This document shows positions 44,233 to 56,149 of a stretch of DNA of 64,000 bases, piece after piece. Where the stretch lies: NCBI RefSeq assembly GCF_041381155.1, contig NC_091147.1, positions 38,752,053 through 38,816,052 of the forward strand, read 5' to 3'. Numbering within the stretch: the stretch's first letter is position 1; every line of letters begins with the position of its first letter. This DNA is from Argopecten irradians (taxonomy: Eukaryota; Mollusca; Bivalvia; Pectinida; Pectinidae). The notes under the pieces were generated by a model. That model saw nothing but the letters and a program-made list of their open reading frames with translations, was not told where the DNA came from and searched no databases. Both the position numbers and the translations under genes were made by a program.

Positions 44233-45486
44233 TCACGAGTACTTATTTGAAATACGTATTCTTGACTTCCCAGAGGATTTATCGATGTACTGTTTTTGTT
44301 TGATAAACTGGGCAGTATCCGGAAGTGAAATGGTGTTCCATGCTGCGACGAGTCTTTCACGAGTCTTATAGTCATTAAAAGAAAAATGGGTCTTCCTGTA
44401 CCTTTTAAGTCGTTCTCTTTTCTGCATAAATCTATTATCATGTAAAGCGGCTATGTTAAGTTTATAGGCAACAATGCCTAAGTAAGCATCGTCAACCGGA
44501 AGTGACTTCACATAGGGAAAAGCCGTCGCGAACGATTTCGCCACTTCCAGTGACATTAAAAATGAGCCTCCTCTTAGATACGGCGGCCATGTTGGATACG
44601 GGTACTCGGTGACGGGTATTGTTGAGCTATTTTTACCTCTGTTTACCAACCCGTCTTCTATCAGGTATCCGGCATACAATGTTTTCATTTTATCCGAAGA
44701 GATTCTACGGAGAAACGCCATGATATTTCCCATATGGAGCAAATGGTCATCATCAGCAAATATGACAATTTTAGCTGTGGGACAGTATGACGTCACCCAA
44801 TTAAACCCCATTATTGTCTTAATAGTGTTATTCCAGTAGTTATCAGTGAAATCCTCTTGTATAACGTCATTATACAACGAAACTTCAGACTCTACGTAAC
44901 GTTGGAAATTATTGGCTTCAGCCAAAAGGAATGCAACTTTTACATTTGGATAGAGATTTGCCTTTCCCCAGGTCTCGCGGATGGCGTAACGCTGAACAGA
45001 ATGTTTGGTATACGATTTGATTAATACCATGATTGTTAAATTGTCCTTTGATGTGTTGAACTCGCACTGCGGTGGACGATGGATGTATTTGTAAGGATGA
45101 GGGTTGATGGGAGACACGGGAAAAGGTACGCCATTCTTAATGTGACGCTGAACTAATGTTCTCAAATCAATATGAAGCGGATGAATACTGGGCATATAAT
45201 ATGTAAATGGTGGTTCAAAGGTCAAATTTACTGAAGCATCCGCCTCTTTTGTCTTGTGTCTTTCAGTCCATGTACTATTTTCTGTGACACTTCTCTTTTC
45301 CATTTTCTCCATGAATTCGTGAAGAATGTATGGGTTACATATCGACATTCCATACCGGAAGTCCACCGGCTGGTCACCATGGAAACTAGTTCCTGATAAT
45401 AACGATATATCTCTGTATATACTACGCAATATGTAAACAATCCATGCCAAAGTCAAAACTGTCATTAAAGTTGTTTTTAAACTCAT
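44233..45486 (-). CDS. Beta-1,3-galactosyltransferase-like protein (GT31), single exon
   Basis: 417 aa starting at ATG 45486-45484. A hydrophobic signal-anchor at residues 5-20 marks a type II Golgi protein. GT31 landmarks appear in order: RYAIRETWGKA (167-176), FADDDHLL (243-250, the DxD-type metal/UDP-sugar site), WPPYLRGGSFLMS (300-312) and VDDAYLGIVAYKL (331-343). Asn-X-Ser/Thr sites occur near 70, 87, 144, 149, 219 and 286. The usual DDDVF is DDDHL here, which may mean a different acceptor or donor preference. Expected role: addition of Gal or GlcNAc in beta-1,3 linkage to glycoprotein or glycolipid; which sugar cannot be decided. The stop codon lies only about 18 bp from a stack of family D repeats, which should form the 3' UTR. 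Confidence 0.9.
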   Translation of the reverse strand: MSLKTTLMTVLTLAWIVYILRSIYRDISLLSGTSFHGDQPVDFRYGMSICNPYILHEFMEKMEKRSVTENSTWTERHKTKEADASVNLTFEPPFTYYMPSIHPLHIDLRTLVQRHIKNGVPFPVSPINPHPYKYIHRPPQCEFNTSKDNLTIMVLIKSYTKHSVQRYAIRETWGKANLYPNVKVAFLLAEANNFQRYVESEVSLYNDVIQEDFTDNYWNNTIKTIMGFNWVTSYCPTAKIVIFADDDHLLHMGNIMAFLRRISSDKMKTLYAGYLIEDGLVNRGKNSSTIPVTEYPYPTWPPYLRGGSFLMSLEVAKSFATAFPYVKSLPVDDAYLGIVAYKLNIAALHDNRFMQKRERLKRYRKTHFSFNDYKTRERLVAAWNTISLPDTAQFIKQKQYIDKSSGKSRIRISNKYS

Positions 45487-47963
45487 GCTGTTTATTTTTT
45501 TCGATTATTGAATAGTATGATGACATCAGATTCATATGTTCCGAAGTTTGGGTTCGCTGTTCAGCCAGCACCATTTCCTTGTATATAACTTCTGTTGTCG
45601 TCAAGTTGTTAATTGCGATAACAGCTTGATGTTATAACCTGTGCTGTCATGAAATTGTTGATCCTTATAAAAACTCGTTGTTGATAACTTGTGCTTCGAT
45701 GGCGACCTAACGTATAACGTATGCTGGCATGAAGTATTGGATGCTGAAGAAAACTTATTCTGCTTCTCTGTAATTAAACAGAAAACATTATAGCATTTCA
45801 ATTTCCATATTCGAAATATTGTATTGACAAAGTGATATCAATATGTCAATAGGATTGGAGATCAAGCTTACTAGTAGTCTGTGTTACTTGACTCTTGAAC
45901 ATTATTGCATTACATGTTATGACTTAACTTGAACTAGAAACGCATTATTTTTCTATTATCTCACAAGAGTTAATGTTATTTGTATGAAATTATAATTTAA
46001 TGTATTGTATTGTATTGTATTGTATCAGCAAAGAAAAGCAATGGACCAGGTCGAATATGACCAAAAAGTGCAAAAATGAAATGTTACCTGAAGATGCAAC
46101 GTTCTATGAATATCATGCCTTCTGTAATTAATTTCAACCATGTATTGTTGTCGTTAAATTATGCTCAACAGCAATTCTAGCGATGTTCTTTGACAGCTGC
46201 CAATCATATTGTACCTTAAGAGAAAGAAGCAACTTTATCGGGTACACCATATAGCATCCGGGTTCTGAGCCTCGATTTGAGTATTTTCTCGTCCTGGTCT
46301 TCGTCTCATCATCTATAAATAGATAAATAGACGAACAATTATGTCAAATTCTCAAAATAAACAATAGATGTGGTATACAAAATCCTGTGTAAACATGCTA
46401 TCTATGCTACGAAAAGCATTTTACATTAAATGTTTTTCAAGAATTTAAATTAATATTAACCATTTTGTCATATAACAATCTAAATCCAAATGAAATCTGC
46501 AGATCATTAAACATGCAATTGCCTTGGAAAAGGTTATGTATAAATCTATAAATGAATACACAAAATTCCTTATAAGATGGGGAGGATGACATGCCTTATT
46601 TGAAAAAGAAAGCATTGAAATTTAGTTGTCTCTTTGACAATTCACATATTGTAGATAGATGAAATGTTGGCCTTGTAGGGTTTGTGTAAATATGTATGTC
46701 CAATTGTTACTTGTTGCATATATACAAAATTGTAATGTAAGACATATTATTGGTATTGTGATCAATTGTAGTCCTTGTTCTGTGTAATAACATGTTCATG
46801 AAAATCACTCAAAATTTTGAATGAGAAAAAAACCCATGCAATTGCTTAAACAGTGTTTTGTAATTGTTTTACATAACAATTTATCCATTGTTCGACTAGC
46901 AGTGGTTTATACTTTCCAACGTGCTTGAAGAGAGAGGTTGAATGGAATGCTATGGCGTTTCCTTGCAAGTCGAATGCATCATCACAAAGTCTATACTGAA
47001 CAGAATTCACTCCACACCGTTCAGCCCATCCGTTAGAAAGATGAATTCTAAACAGCACCAACTCGATTTTTACTACTTTAACACAAGCGGGTCACAACAA
47101 GGAGATGGAAGTAGTCTTGCATTCAGGAGGAAAATTGAGACAGTGCTAAAAAAGACACTAGATTGATGTGAAATGAAAACGAAATCTCAGATGGAGCCTT
47201 TGTGATAATGTTATATCATTGGACAAATAGCTTCTCCAGCAGACTCGGATACACAATAATGACGTTAAGATATCCAGAGTTAAATAGGGACGATAGGCTT
47301 CAATATGGTCAAGGTGAAGCTACTAGTTTTGCAGTGCTCCCACAACGACCTTCCGCGACAACTGTTGTCTCATCACTATATTCAGCAATGGATACCTTCA
47401 TTAACTCTTTACAGCTTTTTACAAACGATTGCTTGACTGTATTCTATAAATTCAGTACACGTATGTGTGTTAATAAAAGACTTTATTAGTTATTTGTTAT
47501 TTAGAGCTGAAGTAATCACGATAGTGCGTTGCTGAAAGTAGTTCCATTCAGATTTACGAATTGTCATTTATACTCAAGTAAGACCTGCCTGACAAATATC
47601 TTTTAGATAACGAGATTCAACTGAATTTTCACACACACATTATTATATTAGGCATTGCAATATATTTCAATTGAAAATGAACTGCACTTACCTACATATG
47701 TAGTTTAATATACCAATCCCTTATTTGCGAGACTATTCCCAGACAGACATTTTTACTCAAATATATGATTTTACATAGACTTAAGTAAAAAAAATCTGTC
47801 TGAGAAAGTTTTATAGTGCCGGGCGATGGTGTTGAAACCACAAAACATCTTAGACATTTTCAGTGACCTTGACTGCTATTGTGACGTAGAACAAAACCAA
47901 GTCAACCCATACTATATATGGATTTAAATAATCTAAGTTCCACTTTAATTAACAGTCATTATC
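45487..47963. other. Upstream flank of the GT31 gene, no clear gene
   Basis: The first 300 bp should hold the 5' UTR and promoter of the GT31 gene. A short stretch at 45590-45730 repeats TTGATAACTTGTG / GTTATAACCTGTG-like wording. Frames at 46846-47061 (-), 46942-47166 (+) and 47202-47489 (+) resemble no family I know and contradict each other by strand. A possible spliced mini-exon on the minus strand (46312-46215) is noted among the findings. Confidence 0.5.
46001..46025 (+). repeat. (TGTAT)5 microsatellite
   Basis: Five exact TGTAT units. Confidence 0.9.
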
Positions 47964-47967
47964 TTAA

Positions 47968-48314
47968 AGATGCTCCACCGCTGACAAACGGTACTTTTTC
48001 TCTATCAAATACAGGAGCAGGCGATTTAGTAATTGTCTTCGGTTACAAAAGTTACTTAATTTACACCATAACCAAGTTTGAGCTTCTTATTTCACTTCAA
48101 GATGAAAATACCAAAAATAATTTTATGTATCCCGAAAAAAATCAGTGGCACTATATCCTATATTGAATGAAGTACTGATTGCGCATGTACCAAAAGCAAA
48201 ATAAATCATTTCGTATTATTTTTTGTGTTAATTAGACATACATATACACGATTAAACACCAAATATAGTCCAAATGATGAGTATCGTTTATGGTCCGTCG
48301 GCGGTGGAGCATCT
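47968..48314 (-). mobile_element. Family B TIR element, copy 4
   Basis: Same orientation as copy 2. Ends AGATGCTCCACCGCTGAC / CGGCGGTGGAGCATCT with TTAA at 47964-47967 and 48315-48318. 347 bp, no coding capacity. Confidence 0.87.
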
Positions 48315-48318
48315 TTAA

Positions 48319-49037
48319 TTCCACTTTAGGAAAGCATTACAGAAGTTTCAAAATAAGTTATGGATCCTTCCTTAAATACTTTAATGCTTTACTATGGTGA
48401 GTAATAAGGTAAAGGATTTCCTATGTTATAAACTGTCATTACGGTAAGCAATGTTCATGTAAATGGACCAAGTTGTCGTTAAACGATTCGTGTGTTCAGT
48501 CATGCTTTGTGAATGCTATCTGTTAAAGGTATCTCACTACTTGGTTGACATTAGAACACACACATTTGTGAATGGACAAAAAGAACAATAGTATTTGACT
48601 ACAATGTATACCTATAGTTATATACAACAAAGAGATTAAATATATCAGGCTTTAAATCTTTCTTTTGTTTTAGGTTGGTTGTAGGTATGCCTTATTTCAG
48701 CACAGACATGATCAGTGTTTTAAATAAAACTAAATAGATCGCCATTCAAAGTCATCGCCGTGACGCACAATGGGAGTAAAGACTAGTCATATGTATATGC
48801 CAACGTTAGAAACATGATTTCTAAAAGCGTTTTTCACACTACATATACTAGAGCATATACATTTAGCGTTTTCTATGTTAAAGTGATACTCCGATTAAAT
48901 TTTAGTATACAAAATAAGCACATCAACTCATTCGAGACAAAGTTCTTTTTATTAATATAACCGATTCAACACATTACGTATTGCACGATACGAACAAAAT
49001 TAACATTGGATAGAAGTTATCTTCGATATTCATATAG
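48319..49037. other. Intergenic, nothing recognised
   Basis: No gene, no repeat family of this window. Confidence 0.5.
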
Positions 49038-49335
49038 TTGCTACAGTGTGTTACTGTCGTTATATCCACCTCTGGATATTTCATAACAAAACTCAAGGCT
49101 CTGTGGGCGACACTAGATGAGACAGATAGTTTGGTCCTTTAATGTGCATCAAAAGGATCTGATAACAGTAAACTGTGGTTGACTGTGTAGCTTTGATGTT
49201 GGGCGTCGCTCTCTCCATAATCTTCAAAGGAAGTCTCTCCAGGTCTGTGATTGGTCAGCTATTTTCTCCTGAACTGCCTTCAAATTTGTTATGAAATATT
49301 CCGGAAGTGGATATAACGATAGTATAATTAATACA
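49038..49335. mobile_element. Family D TIR element, copy 7 (worn ends)
   Basis: Recognised by TGTTACTGTCGTTATATCC, TGTGATTGGTCAG, and GTGGATATAACGATAGTA. The outermost bases have decayed. Confidence 0.7.
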
Positions 49336-49528
49336 GAATGGAGAGTGAAATTCCTTATACTTGGCCTATAATATTGTCTGTTAACAACTATGTCCGGTAT
49401 CGAAAGATACCATTAAATCTGCTATAAAGGACACCTGTCTATAAAGGAAAATTTTGGATTTCAATATGTCATTTTGCAGTCTTTTATCGACGGGTTTGAC
49501 TTATATGTGTAATCATATATGTGTAATC

Positions 49529-49810
49529 ATCCTCAATATTCCAGGGGTTACTATAACTGTCGTTATATCCACCCCTGGGCTATATCAGTAATCGCAGTTA
49601 ATTTCGTCCTTTGATATACTCTAAAAGAGCCGTATAATGGTTAACTATGTGGCTTTGAAATTTGGCGTTGGTCTTTCTGTAGCCTTCAAAGGAAGTCATT
49701 GCAGGCCTGTGATTGGCCAGATTTTTTCTTCGGAACTGCTTCCAGGTTTACTATGTGTCCAGGGGTGGATATAACGTCAGTAATAGTAACCCCTGGAGTA
49801 TCGAGGATGA
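49529..49810. mobile_element. Family D TIR element, copy 8
   Basis: Good ends: ATCCTCAATATTCCAGGGGT / ACCCCTGGAGTATCGAGGAT. Inner pair TATATCCACCCCTGG / CCAGGGGTGGATATA. Confidence 0.82.
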
Positions 49811-51044
49811 TGTGTAATAGAAATATTTTGATGTCACAGACATTGAATCATAGAATCCGGAGAAGAAAATGTAACGATAGACTCGATGTCTGCTCAATTT
49901 ATATAAAATATCATTAACAGGAAACTATTCCTTACTTACACTAAAGTTACAATGCATCGGGTGTATACTTCAGAAAAGGGTAGACCACGGAAACATTCTC
50001 TATCGAACGTACCTTGAAACAAAGGGACGAACATCATAGCTTTGTTATATAAGGAAACTATTACTAATTAGATATCTAAAAAAGATGCAAAGATCTTATA
50101 TAACATTTACATGAAATATCTTTTGAAATTTCAAAATATCTTTTATAATTCATAAATATCTCTGAAACAAAAAATGACGACGGAAGACAATTCTATGTCT
50201 ACAGTACCCTATGCGGGACTTGAACTTGACGCCCAATCACCAAGTCAAATACACTTGCTCACGCTACTACACCACACTAAATATTCAATATGTTATATGA
50301 TTAGTATTTCGGACCAACATTTATATTGCCATGGGGAAATGACACGTAATTTGTCATATTGACGAGCCAGGTCACCAGACCATCTTGACATGTTATCGAA
50401 ATGATGTTTTTTGGGTAATACGTCTTAAATTTCTTCAGAAAGAAAACAATTTGTCATCTCGAGGACTACTCGTTAACATTCATCAATATGACAGTTTGAG
50501 CATGGTATAATACCCTAAGGACCTAATTTGACCTTATTTGACCAAATTACGACGGAAGAGAGCGAACAAAACAGGCTTTTATATCTTTATGATATCTTTG
50601 CTCTCACAAGATGATGGCATTTTCGATATTCTCCTCATTTATTTAAGTTGTCGATTATAAAACTAAAAAAGAAGAATACTTAACACATTTTATACCATCG
50701 TGAAAATACGCACGGATTAATGCAAACAATAATCCAAACATCAGTAGATATATTGATTTTGATGAGAAAGGTATCCTGAGTTATAATTTATGTTATTGCA
50801 CAACAAATTATCTACATTAATCAATTATAGGTAGTTACGGGTTTATCAACGCCTACATAACTCCGCCTATTACTAGTCTTAATGACCCTCTAAACGTTAA
50901 AACGTAAAGTAGGCGAGATATTACTTGGGTATAAGATATTCCTTATGTAACAAAGATTTGTCTTTTGTTGTATTTTGTCTTTGTCTTCGACAGAATCTGT
51001 AGAAATTTTATAATTAACACGACATGACAATGGATGAAGCCTTC

Positions 51045-51480
51045 TTATGAATCCTGTGTGGAAATCGTTCTCCAAGCAGATTTGATTTCCTGTGGATTTT
51101 TGTAGTCATTATACACAAAATAGTCCGGACATGATGTCAGGTTCAACTTGTCCATTTTAAACCTGTGTTCATGCTGAGGTAGTATCCCAAGTTTGTCCGC
51201 CACAATGCCAAGGTTAAGAATCATCGACAGACAACAATTTGACAAAGGGAAAACCTATAACAAAGCGATGGGCGATTTCAGAAGAAATTACAAACGCCCC
51301 ACCTCTCAAATAAGCTGGCCACAAAATGTGCGAAAAGTCATAATTGGACATTCCCCAAGGGGAACCGTCCCTTCGGTCTACTTCTGGTTTTTCAATACGG
51401 ATGATTTTTATTACTGACGCTGCCTGATTATGAAAAGCCTACACAAGCAGAATCACGTCAGAACTTTTAGGAGAAGATGC
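51045..51480 (-). pseudogene. Broken GT31 galactosyltransferase relative
   Basis: The minus strand reads WPAYLRGGAFVISSEIA, then LLSVDD, the same order as WPPYLRGG...LPVDD in the 44-45 kb gene. Right after VDD an extra base (near 51213-51217) creates a stop and shifts the frame. The next frame continues LGIVADKLGILPQHEHRF and ends IKSAWRTIS, like the intact gene's LGIVAYKLNI and AAWNTIS. A second stop (TAG at 51441-51439) interrupts the upstream part. Only the C-terminal third is recognisable. It is a degraded tandem relative, or an error-containing copy of a real gene. Confidence 0.82.
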
Positions 51481-51509
51481 ATTAACGAAGGTGACAGTTA
51501 CCTCTGATT

Positions 51510-52290
51510 AACAAAATATGTTAGCAAAGTATGGCAGTGTATGTAGACATTTCCAGCTCATGTGAGTAAAAAATATTGTTTAGGCAGAGTACTGCAGAAT
51601 TGTGACATTTCCCTAGTGTAAAAATGTTGTTAGCGAGACGTAGCAGCATGTGATCATTTTCCAACTTTGTGTAAAACAAATATTTATAAAGTCTCGAGTA
51701 ACCGACAACAAGTGTAATATTTGCACTGTGTGAAAAATATGATAAGGCATGAGCTAAAGTATCGTGACAAGTTCGCCACTCGTGGTTATAAAATATGTTA
51801 AAGAGGCGTGAGTACATTATATGCACATTTCCCTTCGTAAGAGAAAAATGTTTGTCGGTACATACAGAATGTGATCGATTTCTCCTGTGTAAAACATGTA
51901 ATTAGGCAAGTCGTTTTGGAAATGTCAACATCGTCGAGTCATTTCCCTTAAGTTGGTATAAAATGGTGTTATGCGAGAGGTACCAACGTCAGTATGTTGA
52001 CCGATTTCTCAGTTGTAACAAAATTATTTTAAGCTGAGTACGCAATATGTGAAAATTTGCCGGCTGTGTAAAAAGTGAATGTTAGCGCAGAGTACAGTAT
52101 GTGACATTTCCCTGATGTAAACCATGTATCTAAACAGCGTATCACAACATGTGACATTTCCTCCCTGTGTAAATAATATATTCGTTATTAGCAGCGTACA
52201 ATAATGTGGGACATTTTCCTATGTGTAAAACATGTGGGGGGGGGGGGGAGTTAGCAGAGTACTGCATAGTGACATTTCCCTGTGTACAAA
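51510..52290 (+). repeat. Degenerate minisatellite, about 55-60 bp unit
   Basis: Roughly 13 copies of a unit like GTGACATTTCCCTGTGTAAA then ACATGTTGTTAGCAGAGTAC. Units differ by many substitutions and indels. A run of 11 G occurs near 52238. No coding sense. Confidence 0.78.
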
Positions 52291-52299
52291 AAAATGTGG

Positions 52300-52530
52300 A
52301 CTGCTACAAGTCGATAGAAGTTCTGCTATGACAAAACTTGATCAGAAATATACAACAAAGTTTGTTTTTAAATCTTGGCTCTGAACGCCATGTGACAATA
52401 GGGGGTAAAACACTGAGTTCAAAATCCTTTAATGCACTTCTTGTCATTAAGTTTTGGCATGATCGTAACAAACTCGGCACCAGAAGGCATCCCTTAGGGG
52501 GGTAAGGGGAACAGAGTTTGAATAAATATT
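52300..52530. repeat. Fragment related to the left-edge composite repeat
   Basis: Holds TTTTGGCATGATCGTAACAA, CATCCCTTAGGGGGGTAAGG and GGAACAGAGTTTGAATAAAT, in the same order as the repeated blocks at 519-831. A diverged copy. Confidence 0.55.
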
Positions 52531-54240
52531 GTTCCTTACTGCATGGGCATTTTCCTACACTATAAGGCACTGGTAGTACTGAAAACTAAGATTTATAGTG
52601 TTCCACTTCGGTCAGATTCCAACCTATGTCACTGTTACACATATAATTTGACACTTTTAACCTCCAGGTTTAATTATATTCCACCAAATGTCGAATTTTA
52701 CAGATGGAAAGCCCCGGAGATCCACACGCACACCTTAAGAGAATGGAAAATCCATTACAGTGGTGCCTGGTCGCCACTATAGAAGTGGTTCCTGTGTCTC
52801 TTCGCTGATGTCATGCCAGTTGGAGGTAACCGTCCTAATAACACAACATCAATATTGCTCTACAACAATTTTATAGATTTCAGAGTTTTATATCGTGAAA
52901 AGAGACTTAATTTTTCCCGTAATATATAAACATAAGTGAGAGGTATGTGACAATTATCACATACCATTTTCGAGAGCCATGTAAGAGCCCAGGATGCTTA
53001 GAAATTTAAAGCAAATAATTAATGGGGGACTTGATAGAAACTGGGGGAAATTTGGACTAGCCTTTCATAAAATTATTCTGCATAAGTAAGAGCCATAAAT
53101 CAATTTGCAAAAAAGAAATTAGTAAAGAATCTCTGCAACAGTTGTCTCATATTTTCAGTCTGCATTTATTTCAAGGTTAGTGAAAATTGAAGCCCAAAAA
53201 AGGGGGAGGAGGGGGGATTATTATAAGGATGGGTTTTATTGGATCGAATTACCGGTAATTTACAAAAAACAATACATTTCAAACAATTTCAACATATAAT
53301 AATCCAGCAGTACAGCCATTTTGTCCGCTTTAGCTTATAACCATGGATGTGTCATCAAGTCTTTGTTTCTTCTGATGTCACTTCATTGATTGTGTTAGAT
53401 TACGTAGTGTGATAAATGTGTAGAGACTACATTAACTGTTACATATCACAGGGACAATCATATCTCTTGTGTCTATTAAATTATATCTGTCAATCTACTT
53501 TCTTTCACATGCCCATTTACTTCAGACAATTTTGCGTTTCAAGTAAATTCACAAATATTTATCTCCACTAATTGATGTAAGCATTACTTATATTGAGAGT
53601 GACGATGTCCATTTAATGTTTCAATCTGCAAAAGTTTATCTTTGCAAAACCGGTTATGAAATGGGAAATCGATGAAATATAGTTACATTTCTACACATTT
53701 CTAATGCAATTGCATAAAAAAAAATTAAGCACTTTCAGAGAAGTAGGTCTTTTCCCCTTTTCCACAGTTTTTCGCAATGTGCGTAAAAGAAAAATCACAT
53801 TTGTGGATTTATTTATGTGTAAAAATTTTTAGTCAAAAACAAAATGTGGAAAAGTCTATAAAATGCGCTCGTAATTGTAGGTAATGGGTAAGCACAAAGA
53901 ATGTCTGTTAATTGCACCAAGTAATTGGCATTTATCATTTTTATTGATTTCAAGACACACCCTTGAGGATCTGGGACTGTTTGTTTCTACGAGGGGGATA
54001 AGATTCTGTTATGCGGGTAGCTGCAATGTTGATTATACAAAACAAGGATACAATTCCGGCCTGTAAAACCTTCACCGAGACAATGGACTTCACGCATTTC
54101 ATACAAAATAGCGTTAATAATCCTAAAAGATTGTTGATTGTTGTCACGTCTTTTTTAGCAGGTAACAATTCAAGTAAACTACAAAAAAAACAATAATGAA
54201 TAATTTTCAATTGCTATCCAGGTTAAATGGATAACACATA
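52531..54240. other. Intergenic, mostly unique
   Basis: Apart from the family E-like end at 53190 nothing is recognised. The short frames are not protein-like. Confidence 0.5.
53190..53263. mobile_element. Family E-like end
   Basis: A G-rich box (GGGGGAGGAGGGGGGATTAT) followed by TTGGATCGAATTACCGGTAA. It resembles the right end of family E; no left partner was assigned. Confidence 0.5.
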
Positions 54241-54580
54241 CCTCGATTCTCTATGGGTTCACAATCACTTACAATCTCTTTACCCCTGGACTATCCTTCA
54301 TTTGTAAAAAACTAAAAGGCAGCTCAGGGCGGTAACAAATTCTGAACCAATAACAGGCCTTCAAAAATTTTGTTTGAAGACTACAGGGAGGAGCGACACC
54401 ATACTTCAAACCACACAGTAGTCACCACAGTGTACCCGTTTTTAAGGCTCTTTTGATGTGCATCAAAGGACTAAATTACCTTGTTCTGTTACCTCCAATC
54501 TTACTACTACTATGAGATAAGTCCTCAGGGGTGTATAGATCGTAAGTGAAGACCAAAAACCCCTTGAGTATCGAGGATGA
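54241..54580. mobile_element. Family D TIR element, copy 9
   Basis: CCTCGATTCTCTATGGGTTC ... AACCCCTTGAGTATCGAGGA. Compared with other copies it has many single-base insertions (for example GTGTACCCGTTTTTAAGGC for GTGTACCGTTATACGGC). Confidence 0.75.
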
Positions 54581-54675
54581 TGTAAAACATGCAAACATTT
54601 AAATACTATCTTAAACTATGCCAGTTTTTATGGAAAATCTTGATGACAGGGTTAGTATTTTATGCCATAATGTTG

Positions 54676-54762
54676 GTACTGTATTCGCCGTAATTATCAG
54701 AGGCATCAAAAAAAATTGTTTAACAAAAGGGGGGGGGGGGCTTATTAGACTGAACCAAAATG
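54676..54762. mobile_element. Family E-like fragment with poly-G
   Basis: TACTGTATTCGCCGTAATTA at the left. At the right a run of 12 G followed by CTTATTAGACTGAACC. Confidence 0.5.
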
Positions 54763-54833
54763 TAAACGTTGTGGATGAAAAATTCAGCCCATATTTTAAA
54801 ACTGCATTTCTGTACTCATAACACATTTAATCT

Positions 54834-55083
54834 GTTAGGTGTAGTGGTTAAGACCGCTCGCCTTTCACCTAGTCCCGGCCGGGGTTCGATCCCGCGGCAA
54901 CGGGACGTGAAAAGGTCAGGAAACACTTGCCCGCGATCACGTGGGTTTTCTCTCCGAGCACTCCGGTTTCCTCCCACACTAAGACCCCTCGCGGGCTTAC
55001 ATCCAGGCCATCGAGTGAGTGATTTATAATAAGTTGTGATAACTTGTTTCTCAATCGATGTAAAAAATAAATAAAGTTTACAT
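54834..55083 (+). mobile_element. tRNA-derived SINE, near full length
   Basis: A tRNA-like head with an A-box region (GTGTAGTGGTTAAGACCGC), the B box GGTTCGATCCC (54883-54893), a central segment GTGGGTTTTCTCTCCGAGCA then CTCCGGTTTCCTCCCAC, and an AATAAATAAAGTTTACA tail. Single-base differences from a good tRNA fold show it is not a functional tRNA gene. Confidence 0.82.
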
Positions 55084-55633
55084 TATAATCTGTTACAGTA
55101 AACCTGCATATGCCTATTAAACCTTCTTTAGACACTTTCTTATTTCTAGATTCACATGTAAAAGACTCACAAGTTAATGTTATTTGGGATTTACAACAAG
55201 ATTGTTAAGTCCAAGGGATGGGGGCATTTATACAACTTCAACGCCGTCTCCAGAGATGAAAGGGGAAGTGCACTTATACGGGGGAGGGGCGCTAGTGATA
55301 GCAAATACAATAGTACTTCAAGTAATCTTTGTCATTTGTCATTTGTCATCGTTTATTCACTTTTAATCACTACTATATCATAACATTACAGAATGAATTT
55401 GGTCAGAGGCATTCTAGAGAGGCGCTATAGATTTTGCATAAATAATGACATGATCACCCTGCCCCCCTAGATTTGAGGATGTGTTGGCCCCAGTTTAGAC
55501 ATTTAAATTGCCATTTCTTGAATGAAAGGAGAAATGTATGATAAACTGGCCCATGATATATGAGCTGAAGAGGTATTGTCACAAAAAATACATTTGTTAC
55601 CATGCCTGCCCCGTCTCGTCCAACTGCATCCTA

Positions 55634-55965
55634 TGATAATTCCAGGGGTTACTATTACTGTCATTATATCCATCCTCTGGACTATCTTCATAGTTGAACT
55701 GAGGGCCAGTTCAGAAGAAGTGACCAATCACAGGCCTACAGAGATTTTTTTGCAGATTACAAGGATAGTGACGCACAACTTCAAAGCCACACGAGCAACC
55801 CACTAGGTTTATCATTAGTTCAATTCTTTCGATATGTACACCAAAAAGACTGAAAAATCTCATCCAATTTGTTGTGAAAGCATAGAGCCTTCAGTTTTCA
55901 CTTTGTACATTGTCCAGGTGTGAAATATAAGGATGATGATAGTAACCCCGGGAGTATCAAGGTGC
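55634..55965. mobile_element. Family D TIR element, copy 10
   Basis: ATTCCAGGGGTTACTATTAC ... ATGATAGTAACCCCGGGAGT. Contains ACCAATCACAGGCCTACAGA. Also carries several single-base insertions. Confidence 0.75.
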
Positions 55966-56149
55966 ATCCTGCTTTGATTACTTAGAAGGGGTATTATTAT
56001 GTCTCACTGATGATTTTCTAGTTTTTATCAATAATTGTAATGTTGTTATTTTTGCTTTTATGTTTATCAGAAGTGCTTTACAGAACTTGGGCCATTTCCA
56101 CGGGCAAAAATAAAAGCTCTGAGAGCTGAGTGTGAGTGGAGCGAGTTAA

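Noticed and set aside
43738..44250. 170-residue plus-strand frame
   Set aside because: It runs through inverted copies of family D and ends in the GT31 gene antisense.
47202..47489. 95-residue frame
   Set aside because: No family match, no splice or start context, and overlapping frames nearby on the other strand are equally plausible.
54841..54900. A tRNA gene
   Set aside because: A and B boxes are present, but no full cloverleaf is seen and a SINE body follows.
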